DNA of 64,000 nt. Source: Idiomarina sp. (GTDB lineage: Bacteria; Pseudomonadota; Gammaproteobacteria; Enterobacterales; Alteromonadaceae). The position numbers were made by a program, and so were the translations under genes. The stretch is taken from positions 1 through 64,000 of the forward strand of contig JAFIFP010000008.1 of NCBI GenBank assembly GCA_020831965.1, written 5' to 3'. The stretch's first letter is position 1; each line of letters begins with the position of its first letter. Below the pieces are notes generated by a model. It was given only the letters and a program-made list of their open reading frames with translations. It searched no databases and was not told the DNA's origin. Of the stretch, positions 50,562-59,881 are shown one piece after another.

Positions 50562-50954
50562 TTACTGATAAATGTACTTGGTGAAGATCAGGTCAAGTAC
50601 GAGGTCTCGCCCGGTCTCGCGACGAATTAACTCTTGTGCCGCTTCTAAACAAGCTTGGCGAATCTCTTCTCGCCCGGTCAAGCTGCGAATCCGCCCTTCG
50701 GTTTCGGTGCTGAGGATACGAATAAATGCGTCACGCAACAAAGGTGAATGATATTCGATAACCCGCAGATCTTGTGTCGTAGGCACCATCAATTCCACGG
50801 CCACCCGAATGTAACCGAGTCGACGTTGATCACCTGTGCGTAGATAGTTGGTCGTAATATCAGGCTCAAAGCCGAAATATGCATAGTTCTGTGCCTGTGC
50901 TGGCGAAGCGACAGCAAGCCCGAGCACGACCAGCAAAGCGAATACATATTTCAT
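50562..50954 (-). CDS. FliL-like periplasmic protein
   Basis: A 130-residue protein with a cleavable signal peptide (MKYVFALLVVLGLAVASPAQA/QN) and a FliL-like domain: LGYIRVAVELMVPT, then HSPLLRDAFIRILS and RRETGRDLVLDLIFTKYIYQ. True FliL has an uncleaved N-terminal membrane helix beside the flagellar stator; this one appears to be released to the periplasm. No flagellar genes are adjacent; it diverges from ubiC. Confidence 0.8.
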   Translation of the reverse strand: MKYVFALLVVLGLAVASPAQAQNYAYFGFEPDITTNYLRTGDQRRLGYIRVAVELMVPTTQDLRVIEYHSPLLRDAFIRILSTETEGRIRSLTGREEIRQACLEAAQELIRRETGRDLVLDLIFTKYIYQ

Positions 50955-51081
50955 GGCAACGTCCTTTCATCATTAGTTTGTTCATTATACGTCCTCTCTG
51001 TGTATCGGCAATCGTTCCAGGTGCTGAAGTTCCTTTTGTTCTGGTATTATGACGCCAACATTCAGCTATTTCTGTTTGCAC

Positions 51082-51636
51082 ATGAGTTTATCCACAGTTT
51101 TCCCCGTTGGCTGCGATGCACAGTGGCAAGCTCCAAAACTTTCGACGCCAACCATTCTGGCTGAGTGGTTGCTCGATTCAGGATCTCTGACCCAAAAGCT
51201 CAAAGACCGCGGAGCTGAGTTTAAAGTAATGCTGTTGGGCCAATCCCAAGGCCAAGCGGAGACTCATGAGAGTGATTTCTTGGGATTGGCTCCCGACGCC
51301 CCAGTGACGGTACGTGAAGTCTTGTTACAGCTAAACGGCGTGGCTTGGGTGTATGCGCGCAGCATTCTTCCTGATGCAGCGCTGTCACCTGAAGATCGCG
51401 CCCTCACGCGATTAGGCACCAATCCACTGGGTGAAACCTTATTTTCACGCGCCGACATTCAGCCGGGGCCAATTCAAACCGCTGTCTTTGCAGCAAACTC
51501 AGGACCTGGCAAGCTCAATCAGCAACTCCATCAGCGCGCTCATCCCTTGCATGGGCGCCGTCGTCGCTTCGAATTACAACAAGGTGCTATTCTTGTGGCT
51601 GAAGTATTTCTTTCGCCATGCCCTTGCTATGCTTAA
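51082..51636 (+). CDS. ubiC: Chorismate pyruvate-lyase UbiC
   Basis: Releases pyruvate from chorismate to give 4-hydroxybenzoate, the first step of ubiquinone synthesis. The protein matches the family through WLLDSGSLTQKL, VTVREVLLQLNGVAWVYARS and PLGETLFSRADIQPGPIQTA, and the final FELQQGAILVAEVFLSPCP. I chose the ATG at 51082 (184 residues); an upstream ATG at 51049 is possible, and neither has a clear ribosome site. ubiA follows 48 bp downstream. Confidence 0.9.
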   Translation: MSLSTVFPVGCDAQWQAPKLSTPTILAEWLLDSGSLTQKLKDRGAEFKVMLLGQSQGQAETHESDFLGLAPDAPVTVREVLLQLNGVAWVYARSILPDAALSPEDRALTRLGTNPLGETLFSRADIQPGPIQTAVFAANSGPGKLNQQLHQRAHPLHGRRRRFELQQGAILVAEVFLSPCPCYA

Positions 51637-51684
51637 CACCAAGGTTCTTCACATTAGATACTCATATTCAAAGGGAGTGAATTC

Positions 51685-52557
51685 ATGAACCGTTTGGACG
51701 CTTATCGTGCGCTTATGCGTGTGGACAAACCTATTGGCATCTGGTTGCTGGCGTGGCCGACCTTCTGGGCATTGTTAATTGCGGCACATGGAGACCCATC
51801 CATTCGACTCGTGGTTATTTTCGCTGCTGGCGTGTTTCTCATGCGTTCGGCCGGTTGTGTCATCAATGACTTCGCCGATCGCAACATCGATGCGCATGTG
51901 CGGCGCACACGCGAGCGTCCGCTTGCGGCAGGTCATGTGACTTCCGCTGAGGCCTTAGTTTTGTTCGCGGTCTTGATTTTCTTGGCCTTCTTACTGGTCC
52001 TCACCCTCAACCCGCTCACGATCTTACTCGCCTGCATTGCGGCGGGTTTAGCCATCCTTTATCCATTTGCGAAGCGCTTTACTCACGGGCCGCAATTCGT
52101 CTTGGGAGCGGCATTTAGCATGGCGATTCCAATGGCTTTCGCGGCCGCGACGAATTCACTTCCTTGGGTCTGTTGGGTGCTCTTTGTAGCCAATATTATG
52201 TGGACCGTAGCCTACGACACAGAATATGCCATGGTGGATCGCGCCGATGACGCAAAGATTGGCGTGAAGTCTACGGCCCTGTGGTTCGGCCGCTACGATG
52301 TCACTCTCATCGCTTTATTGCAGTTAGTCACGGTTTTACTACTTGCTTATCTCGGGTGGTTAATCGAAGGGACAGTCTTCTACTGGTTAGGTCTTGCGGG
52401 GATGACCGCCCTGTTCGCCTGGCAAATCATTCTAATTCGCAACCGTGACGAAGATGCCTGCTTCCTGGCTTTTCGCCAGAATCACTACGCAGGCATGATC
52501 TTCGCCATTGGGTTAGCGTTACATTACTGGCTTCCGGCACCTTTCGGCGTGTCTTGA
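51685..52557 (+). CDS. ubiA: 4-hydroxybenzoate octaprenyltransferase UbiA
   Basis: An inner-membrane prenyltransferase that attaches the polyprenyl tail to 4-hydroxybenzoate. The 290-residue protein has eight to nine hydrophobic segments and the two Asp-rich motifs NDFADRNIDAHV and DTEYAMVDRADDAKIG. It works directly after UbiC. Its last 34 bp overlap the 3' end of the convergent plsB. Confidence 0.96.
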   Translation: MNRLDAYRALMRVDKPIGIWLLAWPTFWALLIAAHGDPSIRLVVIFAAGVFLMRSAGCVINDFADRNIDAHVRRTRERPLAAGHVTSAEALVLFAVLIFLAFLLVLTLNPLTILLACIAAGLAILYPFAKRFTHGPQFVLGAAFSMAIPMAFAAATNSLPWVCWVLFVANIMWTVAYDTEYAMVDRADDAKIGVKSTALWFGRYDVTLIALLQLVTVLLLAYLGWLIEGTVFYWLGLAGMTALFAWQIILIRNRDEDACFLAFRQNHYAGMIFAIGLALHYWLPAPFGVS

Positions 52558-55013
52558 GTTGGCGCTTCGGTGTCCGTAAGGAGCTTTTTCAATGACTCGC
52601 GCATGGTCAGCTGTATGGCACTGCCGAGCAGCTGATCAACTTCATCACTCAATGCCGCCGTACGTGTATCAGACACATAAGCGCCAGCTTCATTTACCGC
52701 AATGTAACCTTCATGTTTCAGCACGCCGACAAGAGTGCTGAACACTTTCTTGTCATAAAACTCTGGCGCATCGACGCCATGGCGCGCACCCAGTCTTACT
52801 GCAACCAATTCACTGTAGCGCTCTAAGTCATTGCGCGACAAATTCTCAGACTGCTGTAGTAACTCGAGCACAATCGCATAACGTGCGAGCGTTTCCCCAC
52901 CGGCATTCGCGAGCAATACCAATTGCACATAAGCTGGCGTTTCACGTCCCGGAATCTCATAAGCCTCATTCGCCACACTCAACCACCCCAAGCGCACGAA
53001 CTCTTCACACAAGGCTTGAACATAAAGAGGAACGTCATCCGCTTCATGGCCTAAGAACAGCTCCGCCTGCAAAATAGGATAGAGACGAACAATAAACTCG
53101 CTCGCTTCCGCTGCGGTGAAGCGCTTATGACCCCGCGCGAAACGTGCAAGTAAGGCTGGAACAATGAATAAGTGAAGAATGTTGTTGCGATAGTAAGTCA
53201 TGCTGAGCGCTTGGGATTGGTCAAGACTGACCACAGCGCCTGCTTCGTCTTCTAGGACGTTGAACTTATCCATACCCACCGCATGTTGCCAGAATGCCTC
53301 CGCGTCGAATGCTTCTTCGTGACCTTGCATCCAACTGCTATAGGGCACTTCCCGTTGCAGTTCATAGTAAGCGCGCACCTGCGCAATGAGCTCATCTTTG
53401 GTCAGAGTTTGACGCTCGGCGCTCAACAAACATAATGCAATGAGGTTCATTGGATTAATTGCAGCACCTTCGTTAATGCGACGCATTAGGAGTTCTGCTA
53501 ATTGATTCACGCTTGGCGTTAACCAACGTGGGCGCGCAGGTTCCTCGGTTCCCGTGGTCACCGAGTCGCGCCAGTTAGGGGCCGCAGTGTCGAGGTAGTC
53601 CGAGAGCCGTATCGGTTGACCAAAGGTCACAAAACCCGTGCCGAAATTGCGCAATTTACGCAGAATACCAAACACTTGGAAAACAGATTCCTTGTCTTTG
53701 CTTTTGCCTTTCAGCTCGCTGTGGTAAGTACTTACTTCCATTACATGCTCATAGCCTACGTACACAGGCACAAAGCTAATGGGTCGACTAATGCCCCGCA
53801 GTTGGCCTTGCAGCGTCATTGCAAGCATACCTGTCTTGGGTGGTAGCAAGCGCCCGGTTCGACTGCGCCCTCCTTCCATGAAGTACTCAATTGCATAGCC
53901 TTTCTGGAACAGTCGTCCAAGGTATTCACGAAATACCGTCGAGTACAGCTTGTTACCGCGGAAACTGCGGCGAATGAAAAAGGCGCCGCCTCGACGGAAA
54001 ATCGGGCCCATGGGGAAGAAGTTTAAATTCACTCCGGCAGCGATATGGGGTGGCACCAAGCCTTCTTTATAGATCACGAAACTTAACAGTAAATAATCCA
54101 TATGGCTGCGATGGCAAGGCACATACACCACTTCATGACCGTCTTGCGCAAGCTTACGAATCACCTCACCATTCTTCACCGAGATACCACGATAAATCTT
54201 GGTCCAGAGCCAACTGAAGAAATGATCACCGAAGCGCACTAAGCCCTCGCGGTAGTCAGCAGCAATCTCATTCAGGTAACTGCGTGCCTTAGCGGTCGCT
54301 TTCTCTTCACTAATTCGCTTCGCTCGGGCTTCGTCTTGTATCGCTTGACGAATAGCAGGCAGGCGGAGCAGCTCGCGAATAATTTCGTCACGCCCGGTAA
54401 GTTTTGGCCCGGCAACCGCATGACGCATCCGCGCAAAGTGAGTGCGGGCAACCCGAGTCAACTTATGCGCGAGCTCCACGTCGCTCGCTTGAGTCTGTGC
54501 CATTGTGCGTAAGCTCACCGGGCGCGAAACACGCACCAAAATATTACGGCCAGAGAAAAGTACTAAAAGAAACTTCTTCCACTTCCCCGGTACCTCAACG
54601 TCCGCGACCATGGTGCGACCTTCACGACGATCACGGCCCGGCTCGCGGCCCCAGAAAAGTCCAATCGGGTGCATGACGACGTTAAGATCAGGATCTGCCT
54701 GATGCAGTGCTAACAGTTCGGAAAAGGGTTGCTTCGCGTCGTAACCAAGTCGGTTGCGCGTGTCTTCCACATAAAGTACCCGGGGAAACGTTTGTCCCTT
54801 AATCGCCAAGGGCTGGGTTGGGTCCGGCATACCTAACTGAACAGCAGCGTGACACGCTACCACCAAATCTGCCGCCGACGGGCCGCGCATCACATAAACC
54901 ACATGATCTGGCGCTGACGGTGCAGCCTCGTGCTCGTCCGCAATCGCTTTAAAGCGAGTCACTAGGCGCAACGGCCATCGTAATACATGATAAAACCACG
55001 ACGTATGAGTCAT
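52524..55013 (-). CDS. plsB: Glycerol-3-phosphate 1-O-acyltransferase PlsB
   Basis: Makes 1-acyl-glycerol-3-phosphate at the inner membrane, the first step of phospholipid synthesis. The 829-residue protein has the acyltransferase motif VPCHRSHMDYLLLSF (Hx4D), GGAFFIRRSF, FMEGGRSRTGR and PISFVPVYVGYEHVME. The start MTHTSWFYHVLRW at 55013 follows GGGAGGGG; the frame runs 58 codons further but crosses the lexA control region. It diverges from lexA. Confidence 0.96.
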   Translation of the reverse strand: MTHTSWFYHVLRWPLRLVTRFKAIADEHEAAPSAPDHVVYVMRGPSAADLVVACHAAVQLGMPDPTQPLAIKGQTFPRVLYVEDTRNRLGYDAKQPFSELLALHQADPDLNVVMHPIGLFWGREPGRDRREGRTMVADVEVPGKWKKFLLVLFSGRNILVRVSRPVSLRTMAQTQASDVELAHKLTRVARTHFARMRHAVAGPKLTGRDEIIRELLRLPAIRQAIQDEARAKRISEEKATAKARSYLNEIAADYREGLVRFGDHFFSWLWTKIYRGISVKNGEVIRKLAQDGHEVVYVPCHRSHMDYLLLSFVIYKEGLVPPHIAAGVNLNFFPMGPIFRRGGAFFIRRSFRGNKLYSTVFREYLGRLFQKGYAIEYFMEGGRSRTGRLLPPKTGMLAMTLQGQLRGISRPISFVPVYVGYEHVMEVSTYHSELKGKSKDKESVFQVFGILRKLRNFGTGFVTFGQPIRLSDYLDTAAPNWRDSVTTGTEEPARPRWLTPSVNQLAELLMRRINEGAAINPMNLIALCLLSAERQTLTKDELIAQVRAYYELQREVPYSSWMQGHEEAFDAEAFWQHAVGMDKFNVLEDEAGAVVSLDQSQALSMTYYRNNILHLFIVPALLARFARGHKRFTAAEASEFIVRLYPILQAELFLGHEADDVPLYVQALCEEFVRLGWLSVANEAYEIPGRETPAYVQLVLLANAGGETLARYAIVLELLQQSENLSRNDLERYSELVAVRLGARHGVDAPEFYDKKVFSTLVGVLKHEGYIAVNEAGAYVSDTRTAALSDEVDQLLGSAIQLTMRESLKKLLTDTEAPTQDTPKGAGSQ

Positions 55014-55116
55014 TCGCCCCTCCCGGGCCTGAACGTGCATTCGCGAATAATACGAAGTGCGATCATAGCACTTCTGCTGGGCGCGGTGGTAAGTCCAATT
55101 ATTTTCAGATTTTTTC

Positions 55117-55144
55117 TTGCACAGTAAAAAATACTGTATATACT
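55117..55144 (+). promoter_or_regulatory. Promoter of lexA
   Basis: The -35 box TTGCAC (55117-55122) and -10 box TATACT (55139-55144) are 16 bp apart. SOS box 1 covers the -10 box, so LexA binding would block RNA polymerase. Confidence 0.75.
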
Positions 55145-55151
55145 GACAGCA
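55132..55151. promoter_or_regulatory. LexA binding site (SOS box 1)
   Basis: TACTGTATATACTGACAG has the consensus CTGT-N8-ACAG with an AT-rich centre. It overlaps the lexA -10 box, which implies autoregulation. Confidence 0.92.
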
Positions 55152-55171
55152 TACTGTGCGAATAAACAGGT
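55152..55171. promoter_or_regulatory. LexA binding site (SOS box 2)
   Basis: ATACTGTGCGAATAAACAGG also has CTGT-N8-ACAG. It directly adjoins box 1, giving the same tandem-operator layout as E. coli lexA. It ends 6 bp before the start codon. Confidence 0.88.
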
Positions 55172-55177
55172 GTTGAA

Positions 55178-55798
55178 ATGCGTCCACTTACAGCCCGACA
55201 GGCAGAAATTTTAGAACTGATCCGCGAGCACATTGATGCCACGGGAATGCCACCTACACGTGCCGAAATTGCGCGTCAGTTGGGATTCCGTTCGCCAAAT
55301 GCAGCAGAGGAGCATCTCAAAGCACTCGCGCGTAAAGGGGTCATTGAAATGCTGCCCGGCACTTCGCGCGGTATCCGTGTCGTACAAGACGAGAACGAAG
55401 TGATTTATGAAGGCCTTCCTTTGATCGGTCAAGTGGCCGCCGGTGAGCCCATTTTGGCTCAGCAACATATCGAAGCGCATTACAAAGTGGATGAACATAT
55501 GTTCAACCCAGCCGCAAACTACTTGTTGCGAGTGCAGGGTATGAGTATGAAAGACATCGGTATTCTTGATGGCGACCTACTCGCTGTACACAAAACTGCA
55601 GAAGCACGTAACGGACAAATTGTCGTTGCGCGCGTTGAGGACGATGTCACAGTGAAGCGCTTTGAGCGTCGTGGCAGTGTGGTACTGCTGCATCCGGAAA
55701 ATGAAGAATTTTCAATTATTCGTGTTGATTTAGAACACCAGCCGTTAAGTATTGAAGGCTTAGCTGTTGGCGTAATTCGTAATGGAGGTTGGCAATGA
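55178..55798 (+). CDS. lexA: SOS repressor LexA
   Basis: Represses DNA-damage genes and cleaves itself when activated RecA is present. The 206-residue protein has the winged helix ([20 protein letters not shown]), the Ala88-Gly89 cleavage site in [11 protein letters not shown], and the Ser123-Lys160 dyad in [10 protein letters not shown] and DDVTVKRF. Two SOS boxes precede it. Its stop overlaps the sulA-like start by 4 bp, so the two are co-induced. Confidence 0.98.
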   Translation: MRPLTARQAEILELIREHIDATGMPPTRAEIARQLGFRSPNAAEEHLKALARKGVIEMLPGTSRGIRVVQDENEVIYEGLPLIGQVAAGEPILAQQHIEAHYKVDEHMFNPAANYLLRVQGMSMKDIGILDGDLLAVHKTAEARNGQIVVARVEDDVTVKRFERRGSVVLLHPENEEFSIIRVDLEHQPLSIEGLAVGVIRNGGWQ

Positions 55799-56226
55799 AC
55801 TATTCATCGTTGAATAAACGCCTGCGTCATCCGGGCCTTTGGGGCCATGAAGGCGAACAAACGACTGCGCAAGCAGAAACTTTGAATGCCGCTTCGTCAG
55901 AGCAAGTGTGGGCCACCATCAGTAGTATGCGCCATCAAGATAATCAGTGGGTCACCGTGATTGGTAAGCCGTCAATGACCTTTTTGCGCCAGCTCGAATC
56001 GGCCGGTATTAGCAAAACGCGGATTCGTTGCATTAACCCACAAGACGCAGATACCGCGGTGTGGGCGACCGAACAAGCACTCTTATTAAATAATAGCCAA
56101 CTCATTATTGCATGGCTTGGCAACTGCAGCCCCCGCGACCAGAAACGCTTGGCGCTCGCGGCACGGAACAGCCAAAGTATTCACTTTGTGTTTACTGAAC
56201 CAACCAAGAACCCCCCACTCCACTAA
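55795..56226 (+). CDS. sulA: SulA-like cell division inhibitor
   Basis: A 143-residue protein related to SulA, which binds FtsZ and halts division during SOS. The C-terminal half ([20 protein letters not shown], then [13 protein letters not shown]) matches the SulA core pattern of a WL motif, an acidic/polar turn and an alanine-rich helix. The N-terminus is not conserved. The start at 55795 has GGAGG 6 bp upstream and overlaps the lexA stop (ATGA). In E. coli sulA is separate; here it depends on the lexA promoter. The match is moderate. Confidence 0.8.
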   Translation: MNYSSLNKRLRHPGLWGHEGEQTTAQAETLNAASSEQVWATISSMRHQDNQWVTVIGKPSMTFLRQLESAGISKTRIRCINPQDADTAVWATEQALLLNNSQLIIAWLGNCSPRDQKRLALAARNSQSIHFVFTEPTKNPPLH

Positions 56227-56246
56227 CCCTTTTTTAGGGTTACCCC

Positions 56247-56274
56247 AGGGGCTGTTAACAACAGCCCCTTTTTT
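56247..56274 (+). terminator. Rho-independent terminator after lexA-sulA
   Basis: A 9-bp perfect stem GGGGCTGTT/AACAGCCCC with loop AAC, followed by TTTTTT. It ends the SOS operon and isolates it from the cox cluster. Confidence 0.95.
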
Positions 56275-56540
56275 ATTAACATCTTTGGTGGTATTTTAGT
56301 CTCGCGATTTAACATCAGTTTGCGCATCGTTATCCTAGTGTTCACGAGTCGTACAGCTGATAAATAATAAAAACAAACTCTCACCGTCTTGCGGTGATAA
56401 AAATAACAACAAAGGGTTCTGCAAGGACTGTGATGTGTTGGGGAACGTTTTTCCTATTCTTGCTGACCTCTTTGTTCTCATAAGTTGTGAATTCACCCTT
56501 TTGAATTCCCCCTTCTTATGAGAAGAAGAGGAGATGTCGA
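56275..56540 (+). other. Structured upstream region of coxB
   Basis: About 266 bp without a gene. It contains a 6-bp hairpin TCACCG/CGGTGA (56381-56397) and a larger nested inverted repeat: TCTCATAAG (56476-56484) with CTTATGAGA (56515-56523), enclosing two GAATTC blocks (56489-56494, 56503-56508) that can also pair. The coxB ribosome site AGGAG begins 6 bp after the outer arm. No strong -35/-10 pair was found. Confidence 0.5.
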
Positions 56541-57683
56541 GTGAAAGCGAGACTAACTAGCCTGTTAGCTGGTATTACGGCGTTAGTGTCTACACCCGCC
56601 TTGATGGCCAGCGAATCACAAATCAATATGACGCGTGGCGCAACAGACATTAGTAATCGAGTGTATGAACTCCATATGCTGGTTTTCTACATCTGTTTGG
56701 TCATCGGCTTGATTGTATTCGCAGTCATGTTTTGGTCTATTTTGCGTCATCGGAAAGCGCGCGGCGTTACGCCAGCGAAATTCCATGACAATTTGGCCTT
56801 AGAAATTACCTGGACGGTGGTTCCATTCTTGATTCTGATCGGTATGGCAGTTCCTGCCACTATTACTCTGATCAAAATGGACGACACCTCTGACTCCGAT
56901 TTGACGGTGTTAGTGACAGGTTCCCAATGGCGTTGGCACTATGCATACCACGACTATGATGTGGAGTTCCAAAGTAATCTTGCGACTCCCCGTGGTCAGA
57001 TCTATGGCCGTTTGCCGCGTGGCGAAAACTACCTTTTGGAAGTTGACCGCCCATTGGTTATTCCAACCGGTAAAAAGGTCCGCTTCCTGATTACGTCAGA
57101 CGACGTTATCCACTCGTGGTGGGTGCCAGCGTTTGCGGTGAAGAAGGATGCGAACCCGGGCTATATCAATGAAGCTTGGACTCGCGTCAACGAACCTGGC
57201 ATTTATCGTGGCGTCTGTGCCGAACTCTGTGGCCAAGGCCATGCGTTCATGCCAGTCGTAGTGATTGCCAAAGAGCCGGCAGAATTTGAAGAGTGGATTC
57301 GCGGTGAAGAGCAGCGCCTCGCAGACCAGCGTGCAGAAGAAGAACGTTTACTCGGCATGAGCATGAGCAAAGATGAGCTAATGCAAATGGGTGAAAACGT
57401 CTACCTGACACAATGTGCAGCGTGCCACCAGCCAAACGGTCGCGGTATTCCGGGTGTATTCCCGAGCGTTGTCGGTCAAGGTCTTGCCGTAGGCGATCTT
57501 GACGCACACATCGACATTATCGTGCACGGCTCGTCAGGCACAGCGATGCAAGCCTATCGTAACCAGCTCAGCATGCGTGAAATTGCAGCGGTCATCACCT
57601 ACCAGCGTAATGCTTGGGGTAATGATACTGGCGATGTCGTACAAGCAGCTGACATTCACAATTTCATTCAGGGCAATCGCTAA
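56541..57683 (+). CDS. coxB: Cytochrome c oxidase subunit II with fused cytochrome c domain
   Basis: Takes electrons from cytochrome c to the CuA centre of an aa3-type terminal oxidase. The 380-residue protein has a signal sequence, two membrane helices, a CuA domain with CAELCGQGHAFM plus the upstream His in HSWWVPAFAV, and a C-terminal cytochrome c domain with the heme motif CAACH. This is the caa3-like form of subunit II. The start codon is GTG, with AGGAG 7 bp upstream. It is the first gene of the cox operon, 12 bp before ctaD. Confidence 0.96.
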   Translation: MKARLTSLLAGITALVSTPALMASESQINMTRGATDISNRVYELHMLVFYICLVIGLIVFAVMFWSILRHRKARGVTPAKFHDNLALEITWTVVPFLILIGMAVPATITLIKMDDTSDSDLTVLVTGSQWRWHYAYHDYDVEFQSNLATPRGQIYGRLPRGENYLLEVDRPLVIPTGKKVRFLITSDDVIHSWWVPAFAVKKDANPGYINEAWTRVNEPGIYRGVCAELCGQGHAFMPVVVIAKEPAEFEEWIRGEEQRLADQRAEEERLLGMSMSKDELMQMGENVYLTQCAACHQPNGRGIPGVFPSVVGQGLAVGDLDAHIDIIVHGSSGTAMQAYRNQLSMREIAAVITYQRNAWGNDTGDVVQAADIHNFIQGNR

Positions 57684-57695
57684 GGGGAGCTGGCT

Positions 57696-59291
57696 ATGAG
57701 TACTGTAGTTGCCGATTCACATGATGCCCATGACGAGCATCACGACCACAAACCAACGGGCATAAAACGTTGGTTGTTTACGACGAACCATAAAGATATC
57801 GGTACCCTTTATCTGTGGTTCAGTTTTGCCATGTTCCTCTTAGGCGGCTCCATGGCGCTGGTTATTCGGATGGAATTGTTCCAGCCGGGTATGCAAGTTG
57901 TTGACCCCCATTTCTTCAACCAGATGACGACCATGCATGGCGTTATCATGGTATTTGGTGCGGTTATGCCAGCCTTTACCGGGCTTGCGAACTGGATGAT
58001 TCCACTCATGATCGGTGCGCCAGATATGGCATTACCGCGCATGAACAACTGGAGCTTCTGGATTCTACCTTTTGCGTTCCTTATCTTGCTGTCATCAATG
58101 TTTATGCCAGGTGGTGGACCCGCGTTCGGTTGGACTTTCTACGCCCCGTTGTCGACGACCTATAGTACGGACTCGACAGCATTGTTTGTCTTTGCCATGC
58201 ATATCATGGGGATGTCCTCCATCATGGGCGCGATCAACGTGATCGTCACCATTATGAACATGCGCGCTCCTGGAATGACCTACATGAAAATGCCACTGTT
58301 CGTTTGGACTTGGTTCATCACTGCCTTCTTATTGATTGCAGTTATGCCAGTTCTGGCAGGTGTCGTTACCATGGTTCTCACAGATAAATATTTCGGGACA
58401 AGTTTCTTCGACGCCGCAGGCGGGGGAGATCCGGTGCTGTTCCAGCATTTATTCTGGTTCTTTGGGCACCCTGAGGTATACATCATGATTCTGCCGTCCT
58501 TCGGCATTATCTCGGCGATTATTCCGGCCTTCGCGCGGAAGCCGCTGTTTGGTTACGCCTCCATGGTATACGCAACCGCATCGATTGCAGGTTTGTCATT
58601 CCTGGTATGGGCGCACCACATGTTCACCACCGGTATGCCAACCTTCGCATCCTTGTTCTTTATGTACATGACGATGTTGATTGCGGTACCTACTGGGGTG
58701 AAAGTATTCAACTGGGTCACCACCATGTGGAAAGGTGCCATGACCTTCGAAACGCCAATGCTCTTCGCATTAGCTTTCGTTGTTCTGTTCACCATTGGTG
58801 GCTTGTCGGGCATCATGCTGGCAATCACACCGGTAGATTACCAGTACCATGACACCTATTTCGTGGTGGCTCACTTCCACTATGTACTCGTGAGTGGTGC
58901 AGTCTTCTCGATTATGGCGGCCGCTTACTACTGGCTACCGAAGTGGTCTGGTGTCATGTATGACGAATTCCTTGCCAAGCTGCATTTCTGGTGCTCGTTG
59001 GTATCGGTCAACATCCTGTTCTTCCCTATGCACTTCGTAGGTCTTGCAGGTATGCCACGTCGTTACCCAGATTACGCACTGCAGTTCGCCGATATTAACG
59101 CCATCGTGAGCGTCGGTGGCTTCTTGTTCGGCTTCTCACAGTTAATCTTCTTGTGGGTGGTGATCAAAGCAGCTCGTAAGCAAGGCGTACCTGCTCCTGC
59201 GAAACCATGGGAAGGTGCGGAAGGTCTTGAGTGGGAAGTGCCTTCACCGGCGCCTTACCACACATTCGATACTCCACCAAAGGTGAGCTAA
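57696..59291 (+). CDS. ctaD: Cytochrome c oxidase subunit I
   Basis: The catalytic subunit, holding heme a and the heme a3-CuB site where oxygen is reduced and protons are pumped. The 531-residue protein has twelve membrane helices. Recognisable sites are MTTMHGVIMVFGAVMPAFTG (heme a His), FWFFGHPEVYIMILP (CuB His and cross-linked Tyr), LVWAHHMFTTGM (CuB His pair), and HDTYFVVAHFHYVL (heme a3/a His). Confidence 0.98.
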   Translation: MSTVVADSHDAHDEHHDHKPTGIKRWLFTTNHKDIGTLYLWFSFAMFLLGGSMALVIRMELFQPGMQVVDPHFFNQMTTMHGVIMVFGAVMPAFTGLANWMIPLMIGAPDMALPRMNNWSFWILPFAFLILLSSMFMPGGGPAFGWTFYAPLSTTYSTDSTALFVFAMHIMGMSSIMGAINVIVTIMNMRAPGMTYMKMPLFVWTWFITAFLLIAVMPVLAGVVTMVLTDKYFGTSFFDAAGGGDPVLFQHLFWFFGHPEVYIMILPSFGIISAIIPAFARKPLFGYASMVYATASIAGLSFLVWAHHMFTTGMPTFASLFFMYMTMLIAVPTGVKVFNWVTTMWKGAMTFETPMLFALAFVVLFTIGGLSGIMLAITPVDYQYHDTYFVVAHFHYVLVSGAVFSIMAAAYYWLPKWSGVMYDEFLAKLHFWCSLVSVNILFFPMHFVGLAGMPRRYPDYALQFADINAIVSVGGFLFGFSQLIFLWVVIKAARKQGVPAPAKPWEGAEGLEWEVPSPAPYHTFDTPPKVS

Positions 59292-59294
59292 ATC

Positions 59295-59870
59295 ATGAGC
59301 AAACAACAACCAAAGGCAGATAACAGCAGCATCATCACGAAGCTACTTGCCTCGGTCGTGATTATGTTTGCATTTGGGTTTGCGCTGGTTCCGCTGTATG
59401 AGAAGTTCTGTGAAATGACAGGCTTCAACGGCCGAACCAGCAATACCGCGGCTACAGCAGACGGCAATATGCAGGTCGATGAGTCACGTATTATTACGGT
59501 TGAATTTGCTACACGCACCGGTCGTGGTGCACCGTGGGAATTCAAGCCGGAAGTACGCTCTATCCGAATGCATCCGGGTGAGATTAAAGTGGTGAACTTC
59601 ATTGTGGAAAACCGCACTGGACAGAACCGCGTTGCTCAAGCCCTGCCCTCTGTGTCGCCGGGTGAAGCCTCGTTATATTTGAACAAGACCGAATGCTTCT
59701 GCTTTGAACAGCAACCTCTCGCCGCTGGTGAGACTGCAATCATGCCGATGCAATTCTATCTCGACCCGGACCTGCCGGACTCAATCCGTCGGTTCACTTT
59801 GTCCTATGTGATGTATGACATCACAGACCAAGTTGGTTCTGGTGCGGTTACCGCCAGTCGTTCGGAGTAA
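59295..59870 (+). CDS. ctaG: Cytochrome c oxidase assembly protein CtaG/Cox11
   Basis: Delivers copper to the CuB site of subunit I. The 191-residue protein has one N-terminal membrane helix (about 15-33) and a periplasmic immunoglobulin-like domain with the copper-binding motif NKTECFCFEQQPL. It starts 3 bp after ctaD, and the order ctaD-ctaG-coxC is conserved in proteobacteria. Confidence 0.95.
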   Translation: MSKQQPKADNSSIITKLLASVVIMFAFGFALVPLYEKFCEMTGFNGRTSNTAATADGNMQVDESRIITVEFATRTGRGAPWEFKPEVRSIRMHPGEIKVVNFIVENRTGQNRVAQALPSVSPGEASLYLNKTECFCFEQQPLAAGETAIMPMQFYLDPDLPDSIRRFTLSYVMYDITDQVGSGAVTASRSE

Positions 59871-59881
59871 GGAATACATTC

